From Acidobacteriota bacterium (GTDB lineage Bacteria > Acidobacteriota > Thermoanaerobaculia > UBA5066), in NCBI GenBank assembly GCA_029781975.1, contig JAKOVQ010000053.1:248001-312000 (forward strand): a stretch of 64,000 nucleotides of DNA. The letters are read 5' to 3'. Below, in pieces: positions 40,370 through 48,619 of this stretch (its first letter is position 1; each line of letters begins with the position of its first letter). A program made the translations under genes and the position numbers. A model generated the notes under the pieces. That model did not search any database and had not been told where the DNA came from. It saw nothing but the letters and a program-made list of their open reading frames with translations.

Positions 40370-41916
40370 TATCCCCGCGCCCCGGCCCGGGCGGCGCCCT
40401 TCCGGACCCACTCGCCGGTCCGGTCGACCAGCTCGTAGTCGTCCGCGTAGCTCCGGCCTCGCGACAGGAGGTGGTCCACCGCCTCCAGGAGGACCTGGAA
40501 CTCGTCCTCCGAGACGGTCGGGCCGAGGCTGATCCGGACCCATCCCGGCTTCTCGCCGATGTGCCCCTCGTCGAGCCGGTGCCGGATCTCCCTCGAGTGG
40601 TCCTCGTCGATGTGGAGGAGGAGGTGCCCGTACGGTCCCGCGCACATGCACCCGGCGCGGACCTGGATGCCGAAGAGGTCGTTCAGGAGCGTCGCGGCCA
40701 GGTTGTGGTGGAGGTCGCGGAAGATGACCGACAGGACGCCGAGCCTTCGCGTCTCGAGGTTGCCGAGGACGTAGAGTCCGTCCCGCCCCGCGAACGTCCC
40801 GAGGAAGCGGCGCAGGTAGTCCTGCTCGATCCTCTCGATCCGCTCGGTGCCGAGAGCGGCCTTCAGGTCGAACGCCAGGCCCGCCTGGATCGACTGGACG
40901 ATCGGCGGCGTCCCGCCCGTCTCGCGGAACTCGATCGCCGAGAGGTACCGGTGGTCCCAGGGCGACGTGTAGAGGACGGTCCCGCCGCCCGGCTCCGCCG
41001 GGACCCGGTTCGTGAAGAGGCGCCGGTTCGCCACGAGGAGGCCGGGTGTCCGCGGCCCGCCGAGGAACTTGTGGACGGAGAAGAAGGTCGCGTCGAGGGC
41101 CGCGCCGGGGTCGCCCTCGGGGTGCATGTCGACGTCGACGTAGGGGCCGGCGGCCGCGAAGTCGAAGAAGGCCCAGGCGCCGTGCGCGTGGAGGACGCGG
41201 GCGAGGGCGTGGACGTCGTTGAGGATCCCGGTGACGTTCGAGGCCGCGCTGAAGGTCCCGATCTTCCAGGGCCGGCTCGCGTAGCGGCCGAGCTTGGCGG
41301 CGAGGTCGTCGACGCTGATCCTGCCGTGCTCGTCGAAGTCGACGTAGACGGAGTCGCCGATGGTCTCCCGCCAGGCGATGTCGTTGGAGTGGTGCTCCAT
41401 CATCGAGCGGAAGATGACGGGCCGCGCCTCCTCGGGGAGATGGCGCTGGAGCCGGTGCCGCTCCTCGAGCTGGTCGGGGATCCTCAGGCCCAGGACGTAG
41501 ATGAGCCGGTTGATCGCCCCCGTCGAGCCCGACCCGACCGGGATCAGGACGTCGTCCGCCCCCGCGCCGACGTACCCGGCGATCCGCTCGAACGCGCGCT
41601 CGTAGTAGGCGGTCATGAGCCGGCCCGTCGCGTTGCTCTCCGTGTGGGTGTTCGCCATGTAGGGGAGCACCCGCTCGGCGAGCTCGTCCTCGACGTCGCG
41701 GTGGAAGCGGCCGGAGGCGATGAAGTCGAAGTACCGGAGCGGCCGGGTCCCGAACGGCGTCTCGATCGTCGCGTCCGAGCCGACCACGCCGCCGCGGATC
41801 CGGTCCAGGAGCGCGGCTTCTGCGGAGGCGTCGGCCGTGACCACCGGGCCCCGCGGCTCGGAGGCGGCGACGTCGACGAGGCGGTCCCGGCGCGCGGCCT
41901 GGGTGAGGTTCTGCAT
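40369..41916 (-). CDS. Class V aminotransferase (cysteine desulfurase-like PLP enzyme)
   Basis: This 515-residue protein is distinctly longer than typical SufS/IscS (about 400). PLP-fold marks are YFDFIASGRFHRDVEDEL, NTHTESNATG, HHSND, a GTFSAASNVTGILND block and the Schiff-base lysine in FFSVHKFLGGPRTPG (about residue 281). A C-terminal cysteine-containing loop, RAGCMCAGPYG, aligns with the flexible Cys loop of desulfurases, but the family includes other lyases and aminotransferases. Insertions near residues 160-200 account for the extra length. The ATG at 41916 follows GGGGGA; an upstream start would add 15 residues. It is convergent with the crystallin-like gene. Substrate is unknown. Confidence 0.85.
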   Translation of the reverse strand: MQNLTQAARRDRLVDVAASEPRGPVVTADASAEAALLDRIRGGVVGSDATIETPFGTRPLRYFDFIASGRFHRDVEDELAERVLPYMANTHTESNATGRLMTAYYERAFERIAGYVGAGADDVLIPVGSGSTGAINRLIYVLGLRIPDQLEERHRLQRHLPEEARPVIFRSMMEHHSNDIAWRETIGDSVYVDFDEHGRISVDDLAAKLGRYASRPWKIGTFSAASNVTGILNDVHALARVLHAHGAWAFFDFAAAGPYVDVDMHPEGDPGAALDATFFSVHKFLGGPRTPGLLVANRRLFTNRVPAEPGGGTVLYTSPWDHRYLSAIEFRETGGTPPIVQSIQAGLAFDLKAALGTERIERIEQDYLRRFLGTFAGRDGLYVLGNLETRRLGVLSVIFRDLHHNLAATLLNDLFGIQVRAGCMCAGPYGHLLLHIDEDHSREIRHRLDEGHIGEKPGWVRISLGPTVSEDEFQVLLEAVDHLLSRGRSYADDYELVDRTGEWVRKGAARAGARG

Positions 41917-42044
41917 GCGGATCCCCCGTGGGCCGGCGCGTCCGGCCGGGCGGCCAGCCATTCTACGGGGCCGTTCGCGCCGGCCTCGCGGGATGGATAT
42001 TATGGAGATGGGGTCTCAAATCAATCGAGGCGAAAGGAGCTCCC

Positions 42045-42299
42045 ATGAAGCGTTACCTCCCCCTCCACGTCCGTCCCGTCCGGGTCCTCGGCCTCGCGGC
42101 GCTGCTGGCGGCCGGCATCTGGGTCGGCCGCGCGACCGCCAACCAGCCGCACATGCAGTCGGCCCTCGACCACCTCCAGGCGGCCAAGTCCGAGCTCGAG
42201 GTCTCCACGCGCAACAAGGGCGGGCACCGGGTCAACGCGATCCGGCTCGTCAACGAGGCGATCGGCGAGGTCCACAAGGGCATCGCCGCCGGGCGGTGA
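42045..42299 (+). CDS. Small exported protein, first of a tandem paralog pair
   Basis: This encodes 84 residues with a strong AAAGGAG ribosome site. The N-terminus is a Sec-type signal or anchor (VRVLGLAALLAAGIWVGRA). The rest is a single amphipathic helical motif with NQPHMQSALDHLQAAKSELE followed by KGGHRVNAIRLVNEAIGEVH. The next gene encodes the same motif with about half of the residues identical and overlaps it by four bases (GTGA). I know the PHM...KGGHR pattern from uncharacterised periplasmic proteins of many bacteria. No function is established. The paired His residues could bind metal, but that is speculation. Confidence 0.8.
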   Translation: MKRYLPLHVRPVRVLGLAALLAAGIWVGRATANQPHMQSALDHLQAAKSELEVSTRNKGGHRVNAIRLVNEAIGEVHKGIAAGR

Positions 42300-42550
42300 G
42301 GACGCCGCCGCGGGCGGGCCGGACGATCGCCTGGACGGCGGCCGGCGCGCTCGCCTTCGCGGTCGGCTGCGCCTCGACGGCGGGGGGGCAGCCGCACATG
42401 CAGCGGGCGATCGACGAGCTGCGGGCCGCACGGGCCGAGCTCGAGTCGGCCGCCCACGACAAGGGAGGTCACCGCGTCCGGGCCCTCCGCCTGGTGGACG
42501 AGGCGATCGGGGAGGTGAACCGGGGCATCGCCGCCGGCGCTTCCCGCTGA
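42296..42550 (+). CDS. Small lipoprotein, second of a tandem paralog pair
   Basis: This also encodes 84 residues. The GTG at 42296 overlaps the previous stop. The signal ends in a lipobox-like AVGC (about residues 21-24), so this copy is probably lipid-anchored while its twin is not. The core GQPHMQRAIDELRAARAELE and KGGHRVRALRLVDEAIGEVN matches the upstream gene position by position, which shows a tandem duplication followed by a change of anchoring. The two products may form a heteromer in the periplasm. Function is unknown. Confidence 0.75.
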   Translation: MRTPPRAGRTIAWTAAGALAFAVGCASTAGGQPHMQRAIDELRAARAELESAAHDKGGHRVRALRLVDEAIGEVNRGIAAGASR

Positions 42551-42637
42551 CGCCGACCCCCGGGGACGGGGTGGCCGGGGCGCCGCGGTCCCGGCCCCCC
42601 CGGGCCGTCCCGCCGGCGGCCGCCGGCCGCGGGGGAC

Positions 42638-43903
42638 GTGCCACACTCCGGCGTGACCTTCTCTCCATCCGAGACCTTTCGGGCCTTTCGCTACCGCGAG
42701 TTCCGCATCCTCTGGCTCGGCGCCTTCACGTCGAGCGTCGGGACCTGGATGCAGAAGGTGGCCCAGAGCTGGCTCGTCCTGACGCTGACCGGCTCCGCCT
42801 TCTGGCTGGGGCTCGACGCGTTCCTCTCCGACGCCCCGTTCATCCTCTTCTCGCTCTTCGGCGGCGTCCTGGCCGACCGCGTCGAGCGCCGCAGGATCCT
42901 CCTCGTCTCGCAGCTCGTCCAGATGACGATCGCCTTCTCGCTGACGGCGCTCGTCGCCACGCACTCGGTCACGGTCGGGATCATCCTCGCCCTCTCGTTC
43001 GGGACGGGTCTCGCCCAGTCCTTCGGCGGCCCCGCCTACCAGGCGCTGGTGCCGACCCTCGTGGAGAGGAAGGACGTCCCGAACGCGGTCGCCCTCAACT
43101 CGATCCAGTTCAACCTGGCCCGGGTCGTGGGGCCCGTCCTCGCGGGGCTGGCCTTCGCCGGCCTCGGAGCGGCGGGCTGCTTCGGCCTCAACGGCCTCTC
43201 CTTCGTGGCGGTCATCTTCGCCCTCCTCGCCCTCAGGCCCCGCCCTCCGGTCGTGGCCGACGGCGCCGAGCCGATCCTCGAGAGCCTGAAGACGGGCGTG
43301 GCCGAGGTGCAGGGACGGCCCCCCCTCCGCGGCCTCGTGGGCCTCGCGTTCGTCGGCAGCTTCTGCTCGATGCCGCTCGTGACGTTCCTCCCGGTCTTCG
43401 CCAGGGACGTCTTCCACGGGAACGCCGAGGACCTCTCCCACCTCCTCGCCGCCTTCGGCGTCGGCGCGGTCCTCGGGGCGATCGGAATGGCGGGAGTGAC
43501 GGCGCAGGTCCGGCGGAAGGGGCTCCTGGCGGCGGTCATGCTCGGCACCTTCGGTCTCCTGATGGCGGCCTTCGCCCTCTCCAGGGTCAAGCTCCTCTCG
43601 TGGGCGCTCCTCTTCCTCGCCGGCGCGACGCTCATGGTGGTCTTCGCCAGCTTCATGACCCTCGTCCAGACGCAGGTCCACGACTCGCTCCGGGGGAGGG
43701 TCGTCAGCCTCTACTCGCTCGCGTTCCGCGGCGCGATGCCGCTCGGGAACCTCGCCGCCGGGGCGGCGTCGAAGCTGTTTCCCCCGACGACGGTCCTCGT
43801 GGCCGACGGGCTGGTCCTGGTCCTGGCCGCGGCCCTCGTCCTGGCCCGAAGGAGCAAGGACGGCCTCGTGAGCCTCGTCGACGACGCGGGGCAGGCCGGC
43901 TGA
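42638..43903 (+). CDS. MFS transporter (EntS-like, MFS_3 group)
   Basis: This 421-residue protein has about twelve membrane segments. The opening FRAFRYREFRILWLGAFTSS, WMQKVAQSWLVLTLTGS, GVLADRVERRRILL (the loop 2-3 motif) and the mid-region VALNSIQFNLARVVGPVLAG are typical of EntS-type exporters. The GTG at 42638 is taken as start; another GTG 15 bases on is possible, and the ribosome site is weak for both. Substrate is unknown; relatives export siderophores or drugs. It ends at a very strong palindromic hairpin (43908-43941) facing the thiol peroxidase gene. Confidence 0.87.
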   Translation: MPHSGVTFSPSETFRAFRYREFRILWLGAFTSSVGTWMQKVAQSWLVLTLTGSAFWLGLDAFLSDAPFILFSLFGGVLADRVERRRILLVSQLVQMTIAFSLTALVATHSVTVGIILALSFGTGLAQSFGGPAYQALVPTLVERKDVPNAVALNSIQFNLARVVGPVLAGLAFAGLGAAGCFGLNGLSFVAVIFALLALRPRPPVVADGAEPILESLKTGVAEVQGRPPLRGLVGLAFVGSFCSMPLVTFLPVFARDVFHGNAEDLSHLLAAFGVGAVLGAIGMAGVTAQVRRKGLLAAVMLGTFGLLMAAFALSRVKLLSWALLFLAGATLMVVFASFMTLVQTQVHDSLRGRVVSLYSLAFRGAMPLGNLAAGAASKLFPPTTVLVADGLVLVLAAALVLARRSKDGLVSLVDDAGQAG

Positions 43904-43907
43904 GAAG

Positions 43908-43941
43908 GCGACGGGCGGGCGCCGCGGCGCCCGCCCGTCGC
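43908..43941. terminator. Perfect 34-base palindrome, two-way terminator
   Basis: The arms gcgacgggcgggcgccg and cggcgcccgcccgtcgc are exact complements with no spacer. It sits between the convergent MFS and tpx genes. There is no T-run, and the ends of both genes lie within 25 bases, so it fits a stem-only bidirectional terminator. Confidence 0.7.
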
Positions 43942-43963
43942 CCGTCCGGCTCGCGGCGGAGCG

Positions 43964-44467
43964 TCAGCCCCGGGCTGCGGCGAGCGCCGCGTCGTAATCG
44001 GGCTCGGTCCCGGTCTGGACGACGTACTGGGCGTGCCTCACCCTGCCGTCCTTGCCGACGACGAAGACGGCGCGCTGCAGGAGGCGGACGTCCTTGATGA
44101 GGGTCCCCCAGGCGGCGCCGAAGCTCGCGTCGCGGTGGTCGGAGAGGGTGTGGACCTTGTCGACCCCCGCGGCCCCGCACCAGCGCTTCTGCGCGAAGGG
44201 GAGGTCCATCGAGACCGTCAGGACGACGACGTCCGGGATCGACGCCGCGAGCTCGTTGAAGCGGCGCGTCTGCCGGTCGCAGACCCCCGTGTCGAGGGAC
44301 GGGACGACGGAGACGATCCGGGTGGTGCCGGCCCACTCTCCGAGAGTCTTGACCGACAAGTCGTTCGCCACGAGGCGGAAGTCGGGCGCGGCGTCTCCCG
44401 GCTTCAGCTCGGGGCCGACGACGGTCAGCATCTTGCCTCCAAAATTCACGGCTTCGGGTCGTTCCAT
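43964..44467 (-). CDS. tpx: Thiol peroxidase (Tpx-type peroxiredoxin)
   Basis: This 167-residue atypical two-Cys peroxiredoxin reduces hydroperoxides using thioredoxin. The peroxidatic cysteine is in VPSLDTGVCDRQTRRF (about residue 62) and the resolving cysteine in RWCGAAGV (about residue 95); the spacing is normal for Tpx. The start NFGGKMLTVVGPELKPGDAA is also family-typical. A GAGGAGG site precedes the ATG. It is cytoplasmic. The downstream gene on the same strand is in the other direction across a palindrome, so it is probably monocistronic or shares a transcript with the gene upstream at 45260. Confidence 0.95.
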   Translation of the reverse strand: MERPEAVNFGGKMLTVVGPELKPGDAAPDFRLVANDLSVKTLGEWAGTTRIVSVVPSLDTGVCDRQTRRFNELAASIPDVVVLTVSMDLPFAQKRWCGAAGVDKVHTLSDHRDASFGAAWGTLIKDVRLLQRAVFVVGKDGRVRHAQYVVQTGTEPDYDAALAAARG

Positions 44468-44522
44468 CTGAACCTCCTCTGGTTGGTCGGGCTCCGGCGC
44501 GAGGCCGGCGGGGCGGCGCCGC

Positions 44523-45260
44523 TCAGGGGAGCGAGCGCCAGTCGGCGGTCTCCATGTCGAAGGTGACGCGGCGCCGGCCGACGGTCATGTTCAGGAAGAT
44601 CCGCTTCGGGATCCGGAGCCCGACGGCGGCGGGGGACGGCTCCGGGAGCGGCTCGAACTGGATCCTGAGGAACGCGATGTCCTTCACGGCCGGCTGGACG
44701 GTCGTCTTGACCTCGACCTCGGTCGCGGCGAGGGTGCCGACGTCGAGGTAGAGGGTCACCTCGTCCAGCGGGCGTCCGAGCCCCCGGCCCACGAGCCGGA
44801 AGCGGCCGGGACGGTCGGGGTCCGGGAGCTTCATCTCGGCCGACCGGGCCCAGGCGCCGAGCCTCTCGGGCGTCAGCGACGCGTAGAGCTGGAGGAGGTC
44901 CATCCCGAGGGCGGAGAGCCGGTCCTCCTCCTCGGGCGTGGGCGGCCGCTCGAGCCGGGAGCGCGGGTCGTTCTCGGGGAAGCGGACGACGGCCGGCTTC
45001 CTCTCGAAACGGATCGTCTTCCTCGCGAGGAGGGAGCCGTTCGGGGCGAGGCTCGCGTCCTCGAGCTTCTCGATCCGGAGGTCGCCGTCGATCATGACCT
45101 GGGTCCGGAGCCTCCAGAAGTAGTTCGAGAGCCGGTCCCGCCCCTGCCGGAGGGCGGCCTCCACGTCGGGCTTGCCCGGCAGCTCGAGGGTCGCCTCGAC
45201 CGGCGAGGCGGCGAGGAGGACGGCGCCGAGGGCGGCTGCGGCGAGGGGGGCGAAACGCAC
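44523..45260 (-). CDS. Hypothetical secreted protein
   Basis: This 245-residue protein begins at the GTG at 45260, which gives a Sec signal (FAPLAAAALGAVLLAASPVEA). The mature part has an LSNYFWRLRTQVMIDGDLRI segment, two antiparallel beta-like repeats (RKTIRFERKPAVVRFPEN and PKRIFLNMTVGRRRVTFD) and a helical middle. This pattern is loosely like LolA/LppX lipid-carrier folds, but I cannot assign a family. There are no membrane segments beyond the signal and no cysteines in the mature part. It is 56 bases upstream of tpx on the same strand and divergent from the gamma-synthase gene at 45300. Confidence 0.7.
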   Translation of the reverse strand: MRFAPLAAAALGAVLLAASPVEATLELPGKPDVEAALRQGRDRLSNYFWRLRTQVMIDGDLRIEKLEDASLAPNGSLLARKTIRFERKPAVVRFPENDPRSRLERPPTPEEEDRLSALGMDLLQLYASLTPERLGAWARSAEMKLPDPDRPGRFRLVGRGLGRPLDEVTLYLDVGTLAATEVEVKTTVQPAVKDIAFLRIQFEPLPEPSPAAVGLRIPKRIFLNMTVGRRRVTFDMETADWRSLP

Positions 45261-45299
45261 GGCGAGATTCTTTCACAGAGGTTCCGGTAGGCTGGCGCC

Positions 45300-46421
45300 A
45301 TGAGGATCGAGACGCTCGCCGTCCACGCCGGCTTCGCCCCCGACCCGACGACCGGGGCCGTCGCCCCGCCCCTCCACCTCTCGACGACGTTCGCCCGGGA
45401 CCGCGACGGCGTGCCGCTCGGCGGGCACGTCTACGTCCGGGAGTCGAACCCGACGCAGGACGCCCTCGAGGCCGCCCTCGCCCCGCTCGAGGGGGGCGCC
45501 GCCGCCCTCGCCTTCGCCTCGGGGATGGCGGCGGGCGCCGCGCTCCTCCAGGCCCTGCCGAAGGGGAGCCACGTCGTCCTCCCCGACGACGTCTACTACG
45601 GCTACCGGGTGGCCGGCGTCGACTTCTTCCGCGAGTGGGGGATCGAGACGTCGTCCGCCGCGATGGAGAAGGTCGACTCCCTGCGGGGGGCGATCCGGCG
45701 GGAGACGCGCCTCGTCTGGATCGAGACCCCCTCGAACCCCCTGATGAAGGTGGTCGACGTCGCCGCCGCCGTCTCGGCGGCGCACGAGGCCGGCGCCCTC
45801 GCCGTCGTCGACAACACCTTCGCCACGCCCGTCCTCCAGCGCCCGCTCGAGCTCGGGGCGGACGTGGCCCTCCACTCGACCACGAAGTACTTCGGGGGGC
45901 ACAGCGACGTCCAGGGGGGCGCGCTCGTCTTCCGGTCGCGCGACCCGTTCTTCGAGAGGGTCCTCCACGCGCGCCACGTCCTCGGCGCGGTCTCCTCGCC
46001 GTTCAACAGCTGGCTCGTCCTCCGCGGCGTCCGCTCGCTGGCGGTCCGCGTGGCCGCGCAGAGCGCCACGGCGCTGAAGGTGGCCGAGGCCCTGGCGGCG
46101 CACCCCGCCGTGGCGCGCGTCAACTACCCGGGGCTCCCCGGCCACCCGGGCCACGAGGCGGCCCGCCGCCAGATGAAGGCGTTCGGCGGGATGCTCTCGT
46201 TCCACGCGGCCGGGGGACGGGACGCGGCCCTCCGGGCGGTCGGGAGGGCCGAGCTCTTCGTGAGGGCCACGTCGCTGGGCGGGGTCGAGAGCCTCATCGA
46301 GCACCGGGCCACGAGCGAAGGGCCGGCCTCGACGACCCCGCAGGACCTCGTCCGCCTCTCGATCGGGCTGGAGCACGCCGACGACCTGATCGCCGACCTG
46401 CAGAACGCGCTCTCCGGCTGA
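45300..46421 (+). CDS. Cystathionine gamma-synthase/lyase-family PLP enzyme (second copy)
   Basis: This 373-residue protein is a paralog of the enzyme at 1029. Marks are ETLAVHAGFAPDPTTGAVA, YVRESNPTQDALEAALA, AFASGMAAGAALL, VVDNTFATPVLQRPL, the PLP lysine in HSTTKYFGGHSDVQGG, and SLGGVESLIEHR. The tail following is RATSEGPASTTPQDLVRLSI, a shorter variant of the family's closing block. Two copies of this fold suggest one for synthesis and one for degradation of cystathionine or methionine, but which is which is not decidable here. The start ATG at 45300 has no strong ribosome site. It ends 22 bases before the convergent glgC stop. Confidence 0.88.
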   Translation: MRIETLAVHAGFAPDPTTGAVAPPLHLSTTFARDRDGVPLGGHVYVRESNPTQDALEAALAPLEGGAAALAFASGMAAGAALLQALPKGSHVVLPDDVYYGYRVAGVDFFREWGIETSSAAMEKVDSLRGAIRRETRLVWIETPSNPLMKVVDVAAAVSAAHEAGALAVVDNTFATPVLQRPLELGADVALHSTTKYFGGHSDVQGGALVFRSRDPFFERVLHARHVLGAVSSPFNSWLVLRGVRSLAVRVAAQSATALKVAEALAAHPAVARVNYPGLPGHPGHEAARRQMKAFGGMLSFHAAGGRDAALRAVGRAELFVRATSLGGVESLIEHRATSEGPASTTPQDLVRLSIGLEHADDLIADLQNALSG

Positions 46422-46443
46422 GGCCGGCTCCGACGGCTCCCGG

Positions 46444-47745
46444 CTACACGACGCAGTCCTTGGGGACGACGACGATGTAGGCGCCGCCGTCCCCGACGGG
46501 GACCGTCTTCAGCCCGCGGCTCTCGTCCTCGGCACGGTCGTATCCGACGGAGGTGCCCGCCGTGAGCCGGACGTTCTTGTCGATGATCGCGTTGCGGACC
46601 CGGCAGTGGCGGCCGATGTCCGTCTCGGTGATGTAGCCCCCGTGCAGGGAGCCCCCGAAGAGGACGGAGGACTCCACCTCGGCGTAGCTGTGGACGTAGA
46701 CGCCGGAGCCGAGGACCGAGTTGCGGACGGTGGCGCCGCTGACGATCACCCCGTCGGCGACGATCGAGTTCATCGCGACGCCGGACCGTCCCGGGAGGTC
46801 GTGGACGAACTTCGCGGGCGGGAAGTGGCCGGGGTTGGAGAAGACGGCGAACCGCTCGCCGTAGACGTTGAACTTCGGCGAGGGCCGGACGAGGTCGAGG
46901 TTGGCGAGCCAGTACTGCTCGAGCGTCCCGACGTCGCGCCAGTAGTCGCAGTCGCTGGCGGCCGCGACCAGCTCCTTCCGGCGGACCCCCTCCTGGGCGG
47001 AGTACTCCCACTCCTCGAACCTGTTGCGCCGGGTGAAGTCGTACGCGTAGACCGGCACGCCCTGGCGGACGAGCTCGGGGATGACGTCCTTGCCGAAGTC
47101 CAGGTGGTCGCCGGCCAGCGACTTCAGGAGGCAGTCGGACTCGAAGAGGTAGATCCCCATGGAGGCGAGGCAGTGCGTGCCGCCGGGAAGGGTCTTCGGC
47201 TCCCGGGGCTTCTCCTCGAACCCGACGATCCGCTCCTCCCCGTCCACCTCCATCACCCCGAAGCTCCCCGCCGCCTCCTCCACGCCCACGCGGACGCACG
47301 CGACCGTGAGGCTGGCCTTCTTCTCGTCGTGGAAGCCTCGGAGCAGGCCGTAGTCCATCTTGTAGACGTGGTCTCCCGAGAGGACGAGCACCCGGCGAGG
47401 GCGGTTCTCCTCCACGAAGTTCACGTTCTGGCGGATGGCGTCGGCCGTGCCCCGGTACCAGCTCCCCCCCGTCTGCTGCTGGGCGGGCACCTCGTCGATG
47501 AACTGGTCGAGCCTGCGGCTGAGCATGTTCCAGCCCGCCTTCAGGTGGTTGGAGAGCGAGTGCGACTTGTACTGGGTGAGGACGTAGATCCGGCGCAACC
47601 CGGAATTGATGCAGTTGGAGAGCGTGAAGTCGATGATCCGGAAGATCCCGCCGAAGGGGACCGCCGGCTTGGCGCGGACGTCGGTGAGAGGCCGGAGCCG
47701 CTCCCCCTGGCCGCCTGCCATCACGAACGCGAGGGTCTCCTCCAT
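46444..47745 (-). CDS. glgC: Glucose-1-phosphate adenylyltransferase (ADP-glucose pyrophosphorylase)
   Basis: This 433-residue enzyme makes ADP-glucose for glycogen. N-terminal nucleotidyltransferase marks are VMAGGQGERLRPLT, RAKPAVPFGG, FRIIDFTLSNCINSG and GTADAIRQN. The catalytic/glucose-1-phosphate region holds SGDHVYKMDY and GFEEKP. The C-terminal third is a left-handed beta-helix with hexapeptide-like turns (NSIVADGVIVSGATVRNSVL). The length is standard. The ATG at 47745 follows GAGGGAGGG. No other glycogen gene lies in the window. A sensor kinase gene with no sensor follows upstream at 47822-48547. Confidence 0.94.
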   Translation of the reverse strand: MEETLAFVMAGGQGERLRPLTDVRAKPAVPFGGIFRIIDFTLSNCINSGLRRIYVLTQYKSHSLSNHLKAGWNMLSRRLDQFIDEVPAQQQTGGSWYRGTADAIRQNVNFVEENRPRRVLVLSGDHVYKMDYGLLRGFHDEKKASLTVACVRVGVEEAAGSFGVMEVDGEERIVGFEEKPREPKTLPGGTHCLASMGIYLFESDCLLKSLAGDHLDFGKDVIPELVRQGVPVYAYDFTRRNRFEEWEYSAQEGVRRKELVAAASDCDYWRDVGTLEQYWLANLDLVRPSPKFNVYGERFAVFSNPGHFPPAKFVHDLPGRSGVAMNSIVADGVIVSGATVRNSVLGSGVYVHSYAEVESSVLFGGSLHGGYITETDIGRHCRVRNAIIDKNVRLTAGTSVGYDRAEDESRGLKTVPVGDGGAYIVVVPKDCVV

Positions 47746-47821
47746 GGTCCCTCCCTCTCGCACCGTCCTCCCGGGCTTCGGGGCGCCCCCACAGCGTAGC
47801 GCACCGCGGGCGCGGGACGCC

Positions 47822-48547
47822 TCAGGTGCCCGGAGCCCGCGGCAGCTCGAGGAAGAACGTCGCCCCCTCGCCGGGAACGCTCTCGCACCAGACGCGCCCC
47901 TGCATCTCGTCCACGAGGCGCTTGACGATCGTCAGGCCCAGGCCGGTCGAGTGCTCGCCTCCCGTCGGGCGCGGCCCCAGCTTCGGGAAGGGGGAGAAGA
48001 GGCGGGCCTGCTCCTCCGGGGTGAGGCCCGGTCCCCGGTCCGTCACCGAGCAGCGGGCGGCCGACGGCAGGAGCGTCAGCCGGACGGAGACACCGCTGCC
48101 GGGCCGCGAGAACTTCAGGGCGTTCGAGAGGTAGTGGTCGACCACCCGCCGGACCCGCGGCGGGTCGCCGAGGGCGAGGAGGGGACCGGGCGGGTCGGCG
48201 GCGACCTCGATGACCTGGCCCTTGCGGCCGGCGACGCCGTGATGGGCCTCCGCGCTCGCCCGGACGACCTCGACGAGGTCGAGGACGCCCCCGTCCGGGG
48301 GGGCGTTGCCCCGCTCGAGGGCGGTCATCTCTCCCAGCTCGGCCAGGAGCTGCTCCATCCGCCGGCACGACCCGAGGAGCTTGAGGACCGCCTCCTTCCG
48401 CGTCGACGCGTCGAGGTCGGAGTCCTCCGCCAGGAGCTCCGCCCAGCCGATGACGACCGAGAGGGGGTTCCTCAGGTCGTGGACCGCGCCCGCGAGGAGG
48501 TCGAGCGCGCGGCGCGCCGTCGCCAGTCCCGCCGTTCCATCGTTCAC
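47822..48547 (-). CDS. Histidine kinase core (HisKA-HATPase) without a sensor domain
   Basis: This 241-residue soluble protein consists of little more than a kinase core. H-box histidine is in GAVHDLRNPLSVVIGWAELL (about residue 23), N-box in YLSNALKFSRPG (about 145), G1 in VTDRGPGLTPEE and G2 in STGLGLTIVKRL. The H-box sits only ~20 residues after the start, so there is no room for a PAS, GAF or membrane domain. The GTG at 48547 is the start. No response regulator lies beside it. It could be driven by a partner protein, as in cytoplasmic hybrid systems. Divergent from the APC permease gene by 72 bases. Confidence 0.88.
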   Translation of the reverse strand: MNDGTAGLATARRALDLLAGAVHDLRNPLSVVIGWAELLAEDSDLDASTRKEAVLKLLGSCRRMEQLLAELGEMTALERGNAPPDGGVLDLVEVVRASAEAHHGVAGRKGQVIEVAADPPGPLLALGDPPRVRRVVDHYLSNALKFSRPGSGVSVRLTLLPSAARCSVTDRGPGLTPEEQARLFSPFPKLGPRPTGGEHSTGLGLTIVKRLVDEMQGRVWCESVPGEGATFFLELPRAPGT

Positions 48548-48619
48548 GTGAGGCCATTATCGGGCCACCTGCCCGGACGGTGTAACGTCCGCGGGTCGCC
48601 ATCCGAGACAGGAGGTCCC

